64,000 nucleotides of DNA from Roseinatronobacter monicus (GCF_006716865.1 NZ_VFPT01000001.1:2909001-2973000), one strand, 5' to 3'. Positions 15,741-25,272 are shown, counted from the first letter of the stretch. Made by a program: numbers and translations. Notes: generated by a model from the letters alone, not told the origin.

Positions 15741-16631
15741 ATGAAGAAGCAACGCCCCATGACTCAGGACTGGTTTGCCACCGCCCGGACATTGTCCGAG
15801 GCCCTTCCCTATCTGCAACGCTACGCCGGCGCGATTGTCGTCATCAAATTTGGCGGCCACGCTATGGGCGACGCTGAAGAAATGGCCAGTTTCGCGCGCG
15901 ATGTAGTGCTGATGCGTCAGGTTGGCGTAAACCCTGTCATCGTGCATGGTGGCGGGCCGATGATTAACGAGCTGCTGGGCAAGCTGAATATCAAGTCCGA
16001 CTTCGTGCGCGGCAAGCGCGTGACCGATGCGGCGACAATGGATGTCGTCGAAATGGTGCTGTCGGGTGCGGTGAACAAGCGCATCGTGCAGGCCATACAG
16101 AACGAGGGCGGGCGCGCTGTGGGCCTGTCGGGCAAAGATGGCGGCATGGTGACATGCGAAGCAGATGACCCCGAACTGGGCCTTGTGGGCCGCCCTGTGG
16201 ACGTAAACACCGACCTGCTGCACCATCTGTTCACAGGCGGCTTCATTCCGGTGATCGCCCCCTTGGGCATGGGGCGCACAGGCGAGACGTATAACATCAA
16301 TGGCGACACCGCCGCAGGTGCCATCGCAGGCGCATTGAAGGCCGACCGCCTGTTGCTGCTGACCGATGTGTCGGGCGTGAAAAATGCCGATGGCGAAGTC
16401 GTCACGCAACTCTCCCCCGCCCATGTGCGTGAATTGACAGAGGCGGGCGTGATCGCGGGCGGCATGATCCCGAAAACCGAAACCGCCCTTGCAGCCATTG
16501 AGGGCGGCGTGCGCGCTGTCGTCATACTTGATGGCCGCGCGCCCAATGCCTGCCTGCTGGAATTGTTCACCGATCACGGCGCAGGCAGCATCATCCGCGA
16601 AACTGCGCCCCAAGTCACACCGCAGGCTTAG
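15741..16631 (+). CDS. argB: acetylglutamate kinase
   Basis: A 296-residue amino-acid kinase that phosphorylates N-acetylglutamate in the second step of arginine synthesis. KFGGHAMG at about residues 36-43 and [12 protein letters not shown] at about 73-84 form the substrate and phosphate-binding loops. The GGMIPK segment near residue 245 is the conserved C-terminal ATP-site motif. The N-terminal helix, as in arginine-sensitive hexameric enzymes, suggests feedback inhibition; that is inference from length. ATG at 15741 directly follows the yihA stop; an in-frame ATG at 15759 is a possible alternative start. Confidence 0.95.
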   Translation: MKKQRPMTQDWFATARTLSEALPYLQRYAGAIVVIKFGGHAMGDAEEMASFARDVVLMRQVGVNPVIVHGGGPMINELLGKLNIKSDFVRGKRVTDAATMDVVEMVLSGAVNKRIVQAIQNEGGRAVGLSGKDGGMVTCEADDPELGLVGRPVDVNTDLLHHLFTGGFIPVIAPLGMGRTGETYNINGDTAAGAIAGALKADRLLLLTDVSGVKNADGEVVTQLSPAHVRELTEAGVIAGGMIPKTETALAAIEGGVRAVVILDGRAPNACLLELFTDHGAGSIIRETAPQVTPQA

Positions 16632-16635
16632 GCAT

Positions 16636-17286
16636 ATGGCTGGGCTGGACCAGATTGCTGATCTGGCACAGCCCCACGCCTTGGCTGTGATGGGCGCATT
16701 CCACAAAGGGGCCGCTCCGCTGCCCGACGGGGTGGAAACACTCGTCATGCTGGGACCGCGAGAGCCGGGCTTTTGGGCCAGCTTCACCCAAAGCGCTGAA
16801 TACTGTGACACCCGGCCAGACCCGATAGACCGCTGGTCTCGCCGCATCATAGACGGGTTGGCCAGTGACCTTGGCGCGCAGGCCTTCTACCCGTTCGCCA
16901 CCTCGCCCCCGCACCCATTCTACACATGGGCCAAGGCCACCGGGCGCGCATGGTCCTCGCCGGTGCAGTTTCTGGTGCATGATGTGGCGGGTCTGTGGCT
17001 GTCTTATCGCGGCGCATTGGGCTTTGCCACGCGGCTGGACCTGCCCCCTGCGCCCGCACACAGCCCTTGCACCGAGTGCGCGCAGCCTTGCATCACCGCC
17101 TGCCCGGTCGGGGCGCTGGTGCAGACAGGCTATGACCTGCCCGCCTGCCACACATTTCTGGATCAACCTGCCGGACAAGGCTGCATGACTGGCGGCTGCA
17201 TGGTGCGCGCAACCTGCCCGGTATCGCGCACCTATGGCCGCGCCCCCGACCAATCTGCATTTCACATGAGGCACTTTCACAGATGA
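16636..17286 (+). CDS. 4Fe-4S ferredoxin-domain protein
   Basis: A 216-residue soluble protein. The only clear domain is a 4Fe-4S ferredoxin cluster with Cys145, Cys148, Cys152 and Cys156 (CTECAQPCITACP). Four more cysteines at 171, 183, 188 and 194 may hold a second centre in an unusual spacing. The segment HDVAGLWLSYRGAL (115-128) recalls epoxyqueuosine-reductase-type proteins, but the cobalamin domain is absent. Start is 4 bases after argB, and the stop overlaps the sixA-like gene. A role in electron transfer is likely; the partner is unknown. Confidence 0.75.
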   Translation: MAGLDQIADLAQPHALAVMGAFHKGAAPLPDGVETLVMLGPREPGFWASFTQSAEYCDTRPDPIDRWSRRIIDGLASDLGAQAFYPFATSPPHPFYTWAKATGRAWSSPVQFLVHDVAGLWLSYRGALGFATRLDLPPAPAHSPCTECAQPCITACPVGALVQTGYDLPACHTFLDQPAGQGCMTGGCMVRATCPVSRTYGRAPDQSAFHMRHFHR

Positions 17287-17783
17287 CTTTGCGACTTGTT
17301 CTGATCCGCCACGCGAAATCCGACTGGGACAACCCGCTGGAAACCGACCATCAGCGCAAATTAAACGCGCGCGGCAGACGCTCTGCCCCGCTGATCGGGC
17401 GCTGGCTGGCGCAAAAGGGCTATCTGCCCCAAGAAGCGCTGGTGTCAGATGCCACCCGCACCCGCGAGACATTTGCCCTGCTCTGCGCCGACTGGCCCAC
17501 ACTGCCGGTGCGGTTTGAACCCGCTCTGTATCACGCCTGCCCCGATGTCATGCTGCGCGCCTTGCGCACGGCCAAAGCGCAAACGGTTCTCATGATCGGC
17601 CATAATCCGGGCATCGCAAGTTTCGCCGCCCAGCTGTTGCAGCGGGCCTGCGCGCACCCGGCCTTCGACCGCTACCCGACCTGCGCAACACTTGTGGCAG
17701 AATTTGACGCGGCCACTTGGGCAGACGTCAACTATGCAACCGGCACAGCGCTGGATTTCGTGGTTCCCCGAGAGTTGGAGTAA
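17283..17783 (+). CDS. SixA-like histidine phosphatase
   Basis: A 166-residue protein of the histidine phosphatase superfamily. The RHAKSDW motif puts the phospho-acceptor His10 next to Arg9, and the second catalytic histidine is His107 in MIGHNPG. This short form without extra domains corresponds to SixA, which removes phosphate from phosphohistidine proteins such as NPr or HPt domains. It overlaps the ferredoxin gene by 4 bases and ends 1 base before the convergent ATP12 gene. The target protein is unknown. Confidence 0.85.
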   Translation: MTLRLVLIRHAKSDWDNPLETDHQRKLNARGRRSAPLIGRWLAQKGYLPQEALVSDATRTRETFALLCADWPTLPVRFEPALYHACPDVMLRALRTAKAQTVLMIGHNPGIASFAAQLLQRACAHPAFDRYPTCATLVAEFDAATWADVNYATGTALDFVVPRELE

Positions 17784-17784
17784 C

Positions 17785-18495
17785 TCACCCCTGCAACGCG
17801 AAATACAGCCGCGCTGCATCCAGAAATGTCTGCTTGCGCCCGGCTGTCAGCGCCTCGGCAATCTCGTCGCTGCCCCATTGCTCGACCTGCCAGTCTTCAT
17901 CAATGCGCGAGGCGTCCCATAACGCCTCTGGCGGCGCGACCTGGTCCAAGACGGCCAGCCCGATAATAAGCGACCCCGTCATCGACACCAGATCATGAAA
18001 GGCTGTCAGCTCAAATACGCTCAGCGCCTCCACATCGGCGCGCAGGCTGGCAAGAAGTGCGGGGGGTTGCGGCACATGCACAATTCCCGTGCGCACCACA
18101 GGGCGCTGCCCATAGCGGTGTGCGGTCCAGTCAACCAGCGGGTCCCAGGCTTGCGCCTCGCGCGCAATCAGGCCCTCTGGCCCGTCGGCCCGGTAACAGA
18201 CCAGATCACTGTCACCATAAGCGGTGATCAACTCGGTCACTTCGGCCCGCGCGACACGGACCTTGTCGATGGCAGAGTTTGCCGCACGGGTGATGGGCAT
18301 GGCGTTCGGGTCCAGCACCTCTGCCTGCGCCTGAAACTCTGCCGCAATCAGCTCGGCAACCGCGGCCGTCGGCACCACCAGAACAGCCTTGCCCGGTGTC
18401 TTCACGCTCCGCCCGTCCAGCGTCACGGTAAAGCCCCCCTCGGCGGGGCACACCTCTGCCTGCGCCCAGAACCGCTTTTTCACCCAACCGCTCAT
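17785..18495 (-). CDS. ATP12-family F1-ATPase assembly chaperone
   Basis: A 236-residue protein of the ATP12 family. In mitochondria ATP12 chaperones the F1 alpha subunit; homologues are found in alphaproteobacteria. The typical N-terminal segment with VTLDGRSVKTPGK is at about residues 22-34 and RAANSAIDKV at about 70-79. WDPLVDW near residue 118 is another family mark. The ATG at 18495 overlaps the HAD gene stop by 4 bases, so the two are translationally coupled. No ATP synthase genes are in the window. An earlier GTG or ATG 7 codons upstream is less likely. Confidence 0.85.
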   Translation of the reverse strand: MSGWVKKRFWAQAEVCPAEGGFTVTLDGRSVKTPGKAVLVVPTAAVAELIAAEFQAQAEVLDPNAMPITRAANSAIDKVRVARAEVTELITAYGDSDLVCYRADGPEGLIAREAQAWDPLVDWTAHRYGQRPVVRTGIVHVPQPPALLASLRADVEALSVFELTAFHDLVSMTGSLIIGLAVLDQVAPPEALWDASRIDEDWQVEQWGSDEIAEALTAGRKQTFLDAARLYFALQG

Positions 18496-19148
18496 GCTGC
18501 CCCCTCGCTCCAACATCCCGCCAATGCGGCGGGCAAGGCGTTAAAATCATGGATCACACGCGCCCCAAGCCTGTCGGCGGAATGATACCCCCACCCGACC
18601 CCAATACCGCGCATGCCCGCGGCCTGTGCCATCTCCATGTCATAGACCGTATCGCCCACCATCACCGCACGATCCGCCGCGACGCCGGTTTCGCGCAGGC
18701 AAGCCTCTAGCATTGAGGGATGCGGCTTGGACGGGTGGTCATCCGCAACCTGAAGGGTCACAAACCGCCCCTCCCAGCCATGCGCCGCCATCAGATGCAC
18801 CAGCCCGCGCCGCGATTTGCCTGTCGCAATGCCCAAAAGCACAGTGTCGTCGCGCGCCAAGTGTTCCAGCATCTCCTGCGCACCGGGATAGAGCGGCGAC
18901 AAGGTTTGCGCCCGCATACCCGAATACGCCTCCTTATAGCCCGCGACCAGCCGTTCCCGCGCGGCCACGTCAAGCGCTGGCACCAGCCGCGCCATGGCCT
19001 GTGGCAGCGACAGCCCGACAATATCCAGCACTGCAGCGCGGTCTGGCGACGCCAGCCCTAGCCCATCAAAGGCCTGCGCCATGGCCGCCAGAATGTGCGC
19101 CTGACTGTCCACCAGCGTGCCATCCACATCGAATACGACCAGTCGCAA
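18492..19148 (-). CDS. HAD-IA family phosphatase (phosphoglycolate phosphatase-like)
   Basis: A 218-residue HAD hydrolase. Motif I DVDGTL sits at residues 7-12 with nucleophile Asp7 and acid Asp9, motif II is near GIATGKS (about residue 107), and motif III/IV VMVGDTVYDMEMA near 163-175. A helical cap at about 15-85 makes it a class IA enzyme similar to Gph, but the substrate could be any small sugar phosphate or nucleotide. It follows the pseudouridine synthase gene after 2 bases and overlaps the ATP12 gene. The operon grouping is compact but gives no strong hint to substrate. Confidence 0.82.
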   Translation of the reverse strand: MRLVVFDVDGTLVDSQAHILAAMAQAFDGLGLASPDRAAVLDIVGLSLPQAMARLVPALDVAARERLVAGYKEAYSGMRAQTLSPLYPGAQEMLEHLARDDTVLLGIATGKSRRGLVHLMAAHGWEGRFVTLQVADDHPSKPHPSMLEACLRETGVAADRAVMVGDTVYDMEMAQAAGMRGIGVGWGYHSADRLGARVIHDFNALPAALAGCWSEGAA

Positions 19149-19150
19149 AC

Positions 19151-20185
19151 TCAGCTTTCCCCATCAAACGGGTCAGCGGGCACATCGCGCGGGTCCCAGC
19201 CAAACAGCTTCCAGCTCTCGGCCATATGCTCGGGCAAGGGGGCGGTCAGCTCCAGCATGGCCCCCGTTACCGGGTGCTCGACCCGCAAGGACCGCGCGTG
19301 CAGATGCAGCTTGCGGCTGACCTCACCGCCGATGCCCGCCCCCCAGCCATCGCCCAGATTCTCCTGCGCTGATCCGCCGTATTTGCCGTCCCCCATAATC
19401 GGGTGGCCCATCTCGGCCATATGCGCGCGCAACTGATGCGTGCGCCCTGTGATGGGCGACAACGCGACCCATGCCGCACGCCCGCCCAGCCGTTCCAGAA
19501 CAGCAAAATCCGTCGTCGCGCGCTTGGCGCCCTCGACCTTATCCACCTCGGCAGGGTGAATGCAGCGCATCTTCTCGCTCCCGCGCGCCCCTGCCTTGAG
19601 CAGCCCGTAGCGGATCGTGCCTTTCAGCGGCTGCGGCACCCCCGCCACAAGCGCCCAGTAAATCTTGCGCGTCTCGCGGTGCCGGAATGCCTCGGCGAGC
19701 CTGCGCGCCACACGCGGCGTGCGCGCCAGCAACAACACGCCGGATGTGTCTTTATCCAGCCGGTGCACCAGAACCGGGCGCTCTTTGTAGTCAAACATCA
19801 GCGCGTCGGCCAGACCATCGACATGCCGGTTGCCCTGCCCGCTGCCGCCCTGACTGGGCAGCCCGGCGGGCTTGTTCAGCGCGATGATATGCTGGTCTTT
19901 CCACAGCACTGCGGCCTGTATCATCCGCGCATCGGCGGCACTAATGCCGGATTTGGGGCTCGCCAGTTCGGGCATGCTTTCGGGCAAGGGTGGCACGCGC
20001 ACCTGCTGGCCCGCCTCTACCCGCGTCGAGGCCTTGACCCGCGCGCCATCCACACGAATGTCACCCTTGCGACAGGCCTTTTCGATCAAGCCTTGGGTGA
20101 TCTGCGGAAACTGGCGCTTGAGCCAGCGATCAAGGCGCTGCGCGCCCTCTTCTTCCCCGACTTGCCGTAGCTGAACTGTGCTCAT
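19151..20185 (-). CDS. RluC/RluD-family 23S rRNA pseudouridine synthase
   Basis: A 344-residue enzyme with an N-terminal S4 RNA-binding domain (about residues 15-65) and a pseudouridine synthase domain. The catalytic aspartate is Asp144 in HRLDKDTSG. NKPAGLPSQGG at 104-114 and the C-terminal GRTHQLRAHM (about 240-249) are conserved in RluA/RluC-type enzymes. It modifies uridines in 23S rRNA; the exact sites need comparison with RluC and RluD. I took MSTVQL as start, which has a GATGAAG purine run upstream; an ATG 4 codons earlier is also possible. Confidence 0.88.
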   Translation of the reverse strand: MSTVQLRQVGEEEGAQRLDRWLKRQFPQITQGLIEKACRKGDIRVDGARVKASTRVEAGQQVRVPPLPESMPELASPKSGISAADARMIQAAVLWKDQHIIALNKPAGLPSQGGSGQGNRHVDGLADALMFDYKERPVLVHRLDKDTSGVLLLARTPRVARRLAEAFRHRETRKIYWALVAGVPQPLKGTIRYGLLKAGARGSEKMRCIHPAEVDKVEGAKRATTDFAVLERLGGRAAWVALSPITGRTHQLRAHMAEMGHPIMGDGKYGGSAQENLGDGWGAGIGGEVSRKLHLHARSLRVEHPVTGAMLELTAPLPEHMAESWKLFGWDPRDVPADPFDGES

Positions 20186-20313
20186 CTTCATCCCCAATCA
20201 TCAGCGTCTTCCTTTCCCTGCCAAGGCCGTGATGTCAACCAGATGCACATCACCTCTGCCCTATCCCATGCAGGCATCTGTCCCATTTTCTTGCTGCAAA
20301 TACTCGCGGGGGT

Positions 20314-20333
20314 CCGGGGGCGGCAGCCCCCGG
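20314..20333 (-). repeat. GC-rich hairpin after rarA, common intergenic type
   Basis: CCGGGGGC (20314-20321) pairs with GCCCCCGG (20326-20333) around a GGCA loop, directly after the rarA stop on the minus strand. It is followed by CCCCCGCGAGTATTTGCAGC, a sequence type I recall as frequent between genes of Rhodobacterales. There is no T-run right behind the stem, so terminator function is only possible. Confidence 0.45.
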
Positions 20334-20336
20334 CCT

Positions 20337-21644
20337 CTACCCCTCGCGCTTGGCACGCAGCTTGGCGAAATAGGCCAGTCGTTTGGACAATTCCCGCTCG
20401 AATCCGCGCTCGCGCGGCTGGTACAGAACAGGGCGCTTTACACTCTCCGGAAAATAGTTCTGTCCCGAAAACCCGTCCTCGGCGTCATGGTCGTAATCAT
20501 AGCCCTCGCCATACCCCTGGTCCTTCATCAGCTTTGTGGGTGCGTTCAGAATATGCTTGGGCGGTGGCAGCGATCCGGTTTGTTTTGCCAGTTTCAGTGC
20601 GGCTTTCCACGCGACATAACCTGCATTCGATTTAGGCGCGAGGGCCAGATACCCAACCGCTTGCGCAAGGGCCAGATCCCCTTCGGGGCTGCCAAGGCGC
20701 TCGTATATCTGCCATGCCTCCAGACAGACGGCCTGCGCCTGCGGGTCTGCCAGTCCGATATCTTCCACCGCCATGCGCGTCAGGCGGCGGGCCAGATAGC
20801 GGGGGTCTTCGCCGCCTTCAATCATGCGCGCGAACCAATAGAGCGCGGCATCAGGGTCGGACCCGCGCACCGATTTATGCAAAGCCGAAATCAGATTATA
20901 ATGCGCATCCCCCAATTTATCATATTGCGCCGCGCGCCGCATCAGGCGCTTTGACAACTCCGTACTGTCCAGCTTTGCGCTCAGGTTCCAGCCCATGACC
21001 TGCTCGATCAGATTCAGCGCCGCGCGACCGTCCCCATCCGCCATTTCCAAAAGCGCCTCGCGCGCAGGGCCGTCCAGCGGCAGGGGCCGACCGCAATCCT
21101 TTTCCGCGCGTTGCGCCATCAGTTCCAGATCGGCCAGCGTGAACCGCTCCAGCACGATGACCTGTGCGCGCGACAAAAGTGCGGCGTTCAACTCGAATGA
21201 CGGGTTTTCTGTGGTCGCGCCCACCAGAACAATCGTGCCATCTTCCATATGCGGCAGAAAACTGTCCTGCTGCGATTTGTTGAAACGGTGGATCTCATCC
21301 ACGAACAAAAGCGTGCCATGCCCGTTCTGGCGACGAATCTTCGCCTGCTCGAACACTTTGCGCAAATCCGGCACACCGGTGAAAATCGCGCTGAGCTGTG
21401 TGAAATGCAGCGCCGTTTCATCTGCCAGCAAGCGCGCAATCGTCGTCTTGCCCACACCGGGCGGCCCCCACAGTATCAGTGAGGCCAATTGCCCACTGGC
21501 CAGCATCGCCCCCAGCGGCCCGTCCGGCCCCAGCACCTTGTCCTGCCCGATCACCTCGCTCAGGGCCGCTGGGCGCAACCTGTCCGCGAGGGGGCGGGGT
21601 GCGCTGTCAGGCGCATCGGTTGAATGATCGAACAGGTCAGGCAT
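20337..21644 (-). CDS. rarA: replication-associated recombination protein RarA (MgsA)
   Basis: A 435-residue AAA+ ATPase that acts at stalled replication forks. The Walker A motif GPPGVGKTT is at residues 60-68, Walker B LLFVDEIHRFN at 112-122 and sensor 1 GATTENPSF near 137-145. The C-terminal tetramerisation region begins near residue 245 and shows YDKLGDAHYNLISALHKSVRGSD-like family sequence. Length is normal. It lies 45 bases downstream of the DegP-type protease gene on the same strand and is followed by a GC hairpin and the pseudouridine synthase gene. Confidence 0.94.
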   Translation of the reverse strand: MPDLFDHSTDAPDSAPRPLADRLRPAALSEVIGQDKVLGPDGPLGAMLASGQLASLILWGPPGVGKTTIARLLADETALHFTQLSAIFTGVPDLRKVFEQAKIRRQNGHGTLLFVDEIHRFNKSQQDSFLPHMEDGTIVLVGATTENPSFELNAALLSRAQVIVLERFTLADLELMAQRAEKDCGRPLPLDGPAREALLEMADGDGRAALNLIEQVMGWNLSAKLDSTELSKRLMRRAAQYDKLGDAHYNLISALHKSVRGSDPDAALYWFARMIEGGEDPRYLARRLTRMAVEDIGLADPQAQAVCLEAWQIYERLGSPEGDLALAQAVGYLALAPKSNAGYVAWKAALKLAKQTGSLPPPKHILNAPTKLMKDQGYGEGYDYDHDAEDGFSGQNYFPESVKRPVLYQPRERGFERELSKRLAYFAKLRAKREG

Positions 21645-21689
21645 TCGCGCAGTCTAGCCCTGTTGCGCGGCATGGGAAAGGGCCGTGCA

Positions 21690-23075
21690 TCACAGCCGGA
21701 AGCGCAGCGCCACGCGCCGCCCCTCACGCAGGATTTCGATCTGCCAGTTGCGTGTCTGTTCTTGCGCCAAGGCAATGACATCCTCTGTCGTCTCGACTGC
21801 GGTGCCGTTGATGGCCAACAGGACATCACCCACCCGCAACCCCGTGCGCGCCGATATGTCTTCCAGCCCTGTGATCAATATGCCCTGCGCATCTGGCGTC
21901 AGGTTGTATTCGGCAATCACCGCCGGATTGATCCGCACTACGGACAGCCCGCGCAAGGCTGTGCGCGCGTCCACGCGCCGGGCCTGACGATCAGGGGTGT
22001 CAGGGGCAAGCATCAGATCAATCTGCGCCGTCTCCACGCTGTCGCCACGCCGGTAGCGCAGCTCTGATTGCGCCCCCAAGCCCCGCACCGACAACCGAAA
22101 CATCATTTCAGGCGCGGAATTGACCGGCGCACCGTCAACACTCAGCACCACATCGCCGCGCACCATGCCTGCCTCGGCAAGTGGGCTGTCGGGGTGAATT
22201 TCCAGCAAGATCACCCCCTCTGGCACGCGCTGGTCAAAAGCATCGGCCAGCGAGGCATCAACCGCCTGCGCGGTCACGCCCGCCCATGGCCGCTGGAACC
22301 GCTCCTGCCCGTCGCGCGCCTGTTGCACGACCTGCGCCACCAGATTGGCCGGAATGGCAAAGCCGATCCCATGCGACCCGCCCGTGCGCGTGATGATCGC
22401 TGTGTTCACCCCGACCAGCCGCCCCTGCATATCGACCAGTGCGCCGCCGGAATTGCCGGGGTTGATCGGCGCGTCCGTCTGGATGAAATACCCCCGCCCC
22501 GACCCGACCGCGATACCCGACCGCGCCAGCCCCGAGATGATCCCGCTCGACACGGTCTGACCCACACCAAAGGGATTACCGATGGCAAGCACCAACTCGC
22601 CCACTTCGATTGCATCAGAATCTGCAACCTCCAGCTTTGGCAAATCACTTGCATCGCGCAACTTCAGCACGGCCAGGTCGCTTTCCTCATCTGTCAGGAT
22701 GATATCGGCATCGTATTCGCGGCGGTCATTCAGAACCACGCGTATTTCGGTGGCGTTGCCGACAACATGGAAGTTCGACACGACAATCCCGTCATCGGAC
22801 AGGATGACGCCAGAGCCAAGCGCGTTTTGCACGCGCGGGGTAACTTGTCCAAAATTGCGAAACAGGTCGCCAAAGAACGGGTCATCCGCAAACGGGCTGC
22901 TGCGCTGCGCGACAACACGTTGCGCATAGATGTTGACCACGGCAGGTGCGGATTTGCGCACGACCGGGGCAAAGCTTAGTTGCACTTCGGCTTGCGATTG
23001 GGGCACGGTTTCGGCCCGCGCGACGATTGGCGCGGCACAGGCGGCAAGACATAGGATCAAGGTGGCAAGGCGCAT
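21690..23075 (-). CDS. DegP/HtrA-type periplasmic serine protease with two PDZ domains
   Basis: A 461-residue protein with a signal peptide (residues 1-21, cleavage likely after ARA). The trypsin-like domain carries the triad His103 (NFHVV), Asp133 (ESDLAVL) and Ser209 (NPGNSGG). Two PDZ domains follow, at about 255-350 and 370-455. It belongs to the Do/DegQ group that degrades or refolds misfolded envelope proteins. The ATG at 23075 was chosen because it begins the signal peptide and has GGAG upstream; the longer frame adds 58 residues without similarity. It lies behind the rplQ terminator and needs its own promoter. Confidence 0.92.
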   Translation of the reverse strand: MRLATLILCLAACAAPIVARAETVPQSQAEVQLSFAPVVRKSAPAVVNIYAQRVVAQRSSPFADDPFFGDLFRNFGQVTPRVQNALGSGVILSDDGIVVSNFHVVGNATEIRVVLNDRREYDADIILTDEESDLAVLKLRDASDLPKLEVADSDAIEVGELVLAIGNPFGVGQTVSSGIISGLARSGIAVGSGRGYFIQTDAPINPGNSGGALVDMQGRLVGVNTAIITRTGGSHGIGFAIPANLVAQVVQQARDGQERFQRPWAGVTAQAVDASLADAFDQRVPEGVILLEIHPDSPLAEAGMVRGDVVLSVDGAPVNSAPEMMFRLSVRGLGAQSELRYRRGDSVETAQIDLMLAPDTPDRQARRVDARTALRGLSVVRINPAVIAEYNLTPDAQGILITGLEDISARTGLRVGDVLLAINGTAVETTEDVIALAQEQTRNWQIEILREGRRVALRFRL

Positions 23076-23140
23076 ATGCAAAGCTCCGATAAACACGCGA
23101 CGTTCCGCATATAGGGGTCCGGTTGTCTGTGTTTCAACGC

Positions 23141-23172
23141 AAAAGGCCCGCAACGTCATGCGGGCCTTTATC
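23141..23172 (-). terminator. intrinsic terminator after rplQ
   Basis: An 11-base-pair stem, AAAGGCCCGCA (23142-23152) with TGCGGGCCTTT (23159-23169), encloses a 6-base loop. Read on the minus strand it lies 22 bases behind the rplQ stop and ends in TTTT. It closes the ribosomal superoperon. Confidence 0.8.
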
Positions 23173-23190
23173 AATACAGGGGTGTTGCGA

Positions 23191-23610
23191 TCAATCTGCA
23201 GCGTTGGCTTCTGCTTCAAGGCGGGCCATATCGGCAGCGCCCTTTGCATTCACATCGCGCTCGACAAATTCGATGATCGCCATCGGCGCCATGTCACCAT
23301 AGCGAAACCCGGCTTTCAGGACGCGCACATAGCCGCCCTGACGGTCTTTGTAGCGTGGGCCAAGAATTTCGAACAGCTTGGCAACGTGCATGTCCTGCTT
23401 AAGCTGCGATGCGGCCTGACGACGCGCATGCAGGTCGCCGCGCTTGGCCAGAGTGATCAACTTTTCGATGATCGGGCGCAATTCCTTGGCTTTGGGCAGG
23501 GTGGTCTTGATCTGCTCATGTTCGATGAGCGAGCCTGACATATTCGCAAACAGCGCCTTGCGGTGCTCATGTGTGCGGTTCAGGCGGCGGTATCCTCTGG
23601 CGTGACGCAT
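23191..23610 (-). CDS. rplQ: 50S ribosomal protein L17
   Basis: A 139-residue large-subunit protein starting [20 protein letters not shown], the conserved L17 N-terminus. The core fits the usual 116-120 residues, and the remaining C-terminal part, acidic and alanine-rich, is an extension seen in alphaproteobacterial L17. It is the last gene of the alpha operon and is followed by an intrinsic terminator. A 123-base gap with strong hairpins separates it from rpoA. Confidence 0.96.
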   Translation of the reverse strand: MRHARGYRRLNRTHEHRKALFANMSGSLIEHEQIKTTLPKAKELRPIIEKLITLAKRGDLHARRQAASQLKQDMHVAKLFEILGPRYKDRQGGYVRVLKAGFRYGDMAPMAIIEFVERDVNAKGAADMARLEAEANAAD

Positions 23611-23698
23611 GTCATTTCTCCTTAAACGTCATTTTTACTTTGTCTGGCCAAGGCTGCGTGACCTTGGCTCTCCTTGGGGCGTGACCGCCCGGTCTTGT

Positions 23699-23728
23699 GC
23701 CGGGCGCGGAGGTGACCCCGCGCCCGGC
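23699..23728 (-). repeat. strong hairpin between rpoA and rplQ
   Basis: An 11-base-pair stem, GCCGGGCGCGG (23699-23709) with CCGCGCCCGGC (23718-23728), begins 5 bases after the rpoA stop. There is no T-run, so it is more likely to protect or process the message than to end it. Confidence 0.55.
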
Positions 23729-23733
23729 AAATC

Positions 23734-24750
23734 TTAGAACTGATCTTCGAACCGCTTGGCAAGATCGTCGATATTCTCTGGCGGCCATTCCTCGACATCC
23801 ATGCCAAGGTGCAGCCCCATGCCGGACAACACTTCTTTGATCTCGTTCAGCGACTTGCGCCCGAAATTCGGTGTGCGCAGCATTTCTGCCTCGGTCTTCT
23901 GGATCAGATCGCCAATATACACGATATTGTCGTTCTTCAGGCAGTTGGCCGAACGCACCGAAAGTTCCAGCTCGTCCACTTTCTTCAGCAGCAGCGGGTT
24001 GAACTCCAGCCCGTCATCATCATCTTTCGCACCAGCCGATTCCGGCTCGTCGAAGTTGACGAAGATTTGCAACTGGTCCTGCAAAATACGCGCTGCGAAA
24101 GCAACCGCATCTTCTGCACTGACCGAGCCGTCGGTTTCCACTTTCATAGTCAGCTTGTCATAGTCCAGCACCTGGCCCTCTCGGGTTGGCTGCACTTCAT
24201 AGCTGGTCTTCTTGACGGGCGAGAAAATCGCGTCAATCGGGATCAGACCGATTGGCGCATCTTCGGGCCGGTTCTTGTCAGCCGAGACATAGCCCTTGCC
24301 GGTATTCACCGTCAGTTCCATGTAGACCGAAGCGCCATCATCAAGGTGACAGATGACCTGATCGCGGTTCAGAACCTCGATCCCTGCCGAGGTCTGGATC
24401 TCGCCGGCCGTCACCACACCCGGACCCTGCGCGGAAATCGACAGGCGCTTCGGCCCTTCGACATCCATACGCAAGGATACGGATTTCAGGTTCAGAACGA
24501 TATCCGTCACATCTTCGCGCACGCCCGGAACGGACGAGAACTCGTGCAGAACATTGTCGATCTGCACAGATGTAATGGCCGCGCCTTGCAGCGACGACAT
24601 CAGAACACGGCGCAGCGCATTGCCAAGTGTCAGACCAAAGCCACGCTCCAGCGGTTCGGCGATAACAGTTGCCTGGCGCATGGGGTCAGCACCAGGCTTG
24701 ACCTCCAATTGCGAGGGTTTAATCAATTCTTGCCAGTTTTTATGGATCAT
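23734..24750 (-). CDS. rpoA: DNA-directed RNA polymerase subunit alpha
   Basis: A 338-residue alpha subunit. The N-terminal assembly domain covers about residues 1-235 (with [20 protein letters not shown] at about 37-56), and the C-terminal domain about 255-325 has the helix-hairpin-helix with [10 protein letters not shown] and GRKSLNEI that contacts UP elements, sigma and activators. The ATG at 24750 begins MIHKNWQ, the usual alphaproteobacterial start, with GGAGG upstream; the longer frame has no similarity. It follows rpsK and precedes rplQ in the alpha operon. Confidence 0.97.
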   Translation of the reverse strand: MIHKNWQELIKPSQLEVKPGADPMRQATVIAEPLERGFGLTLGNALRRVLMSSLQGAAITSVQIDNVLHEFSSVPGVREDVTDIVLNLKSVSLRMDVEGPKRLSISAQGPGVVTAGEIQTSAGIEVLNRDQVICHLDDGASVYMELTVNTGKGYVSADKNRPEDAPIGLIPIDAIFSPVKKTSYEVQPTREGQVLDYDKLTMKVETDGSVSAEDAVAFAARILQDQLQIFVNFDEPESAGAKDDDDGLEFNPLLLKKVDELELSVRSANCLKNDNIVYIGDLIQKTEAEMLRTPNFGRKSLNEIKEVLSGMGLHLGMDVEEWPPENIDDLAKRFEDQF

Positions 24751-24867
24751 GCGTGTCGCCTCCATTCCTGTTGCTGCGCCATGTCCGTAACGCGGCAACG
24801 CCCGAGGATCAAAAATGACAAAGTCAGGCCGCATGAAGCACGCAGCCCGACCGGGAGTGTACAGAAA

Positions 24868-25257
24868 TCAGACGCGACGCCGCTTTGGCGGACGGCAGCC
24901 ATTATGGGCCATCGGTGTCACATCACGAATAGAGGTGATGTTGAAACCAGCAGCCGCAAGGGCGCGCAGTGCAGATTCACGGCCTGAACCGGGGCCTTGC
25001 ACTTCAACTTCCAATGTCTTGACGCCATGTTCCTGCGCCTTCTTGCCTGCATCTTCTGCGGCAAGCTGGGCAGCGTAGGGTGTCGATTTCCGCGACCCTT
25101 TGAACCCCATCGTACCGGCAGACGACCATGAAATGGCGTTGCCCTGCACGTCAGAGATCAGGATTTTGGTGTTGTTGAAGCTGGAATTCACATGTGCAAC
25201 GCCAGCCGCAATATTCTTGCGGACCTTGCGTTTAACGCGGGTCTTTTCACGAGCCAT
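24868..25257 (-). CDS. rpsK: 30S ribosomal protein S11
   Basis: A 129-residue small-subunit platform protein. [14 protein letters not shown] in the middle and the C-terminal [17 protein letters not shown] end (here [14 protein letters not shown]) are diagnostic. It follows rpsM by 15 bases and precedes rpoA, the normal alpha-operon order; rpsD, which lies between rpsK and rpoA in enterics, is absent as usual in this class. Confidence 0.97.
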   Translation of the reverse strand: MAREKTRVKRKVRKNIAAGVAHVNSSFNNTKILISDVQGNAISWSSAGTMGFKGSRKSTPYAAQLAAEDAGKKAQEHGVKTLEVEVQGPGSGRESALRALAAAGFNITSIRDVTPMAHNGCRPPKRRRV

Positions 25258-25272
25258 TGTTCAAGCCTCCCC

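Noticed and set aside
15027..16850. A 607-codon minus-strand open frame opposite yihA and argB
   Set aside because: It spans two well-supported genes in antisense and has no recognisable domain.
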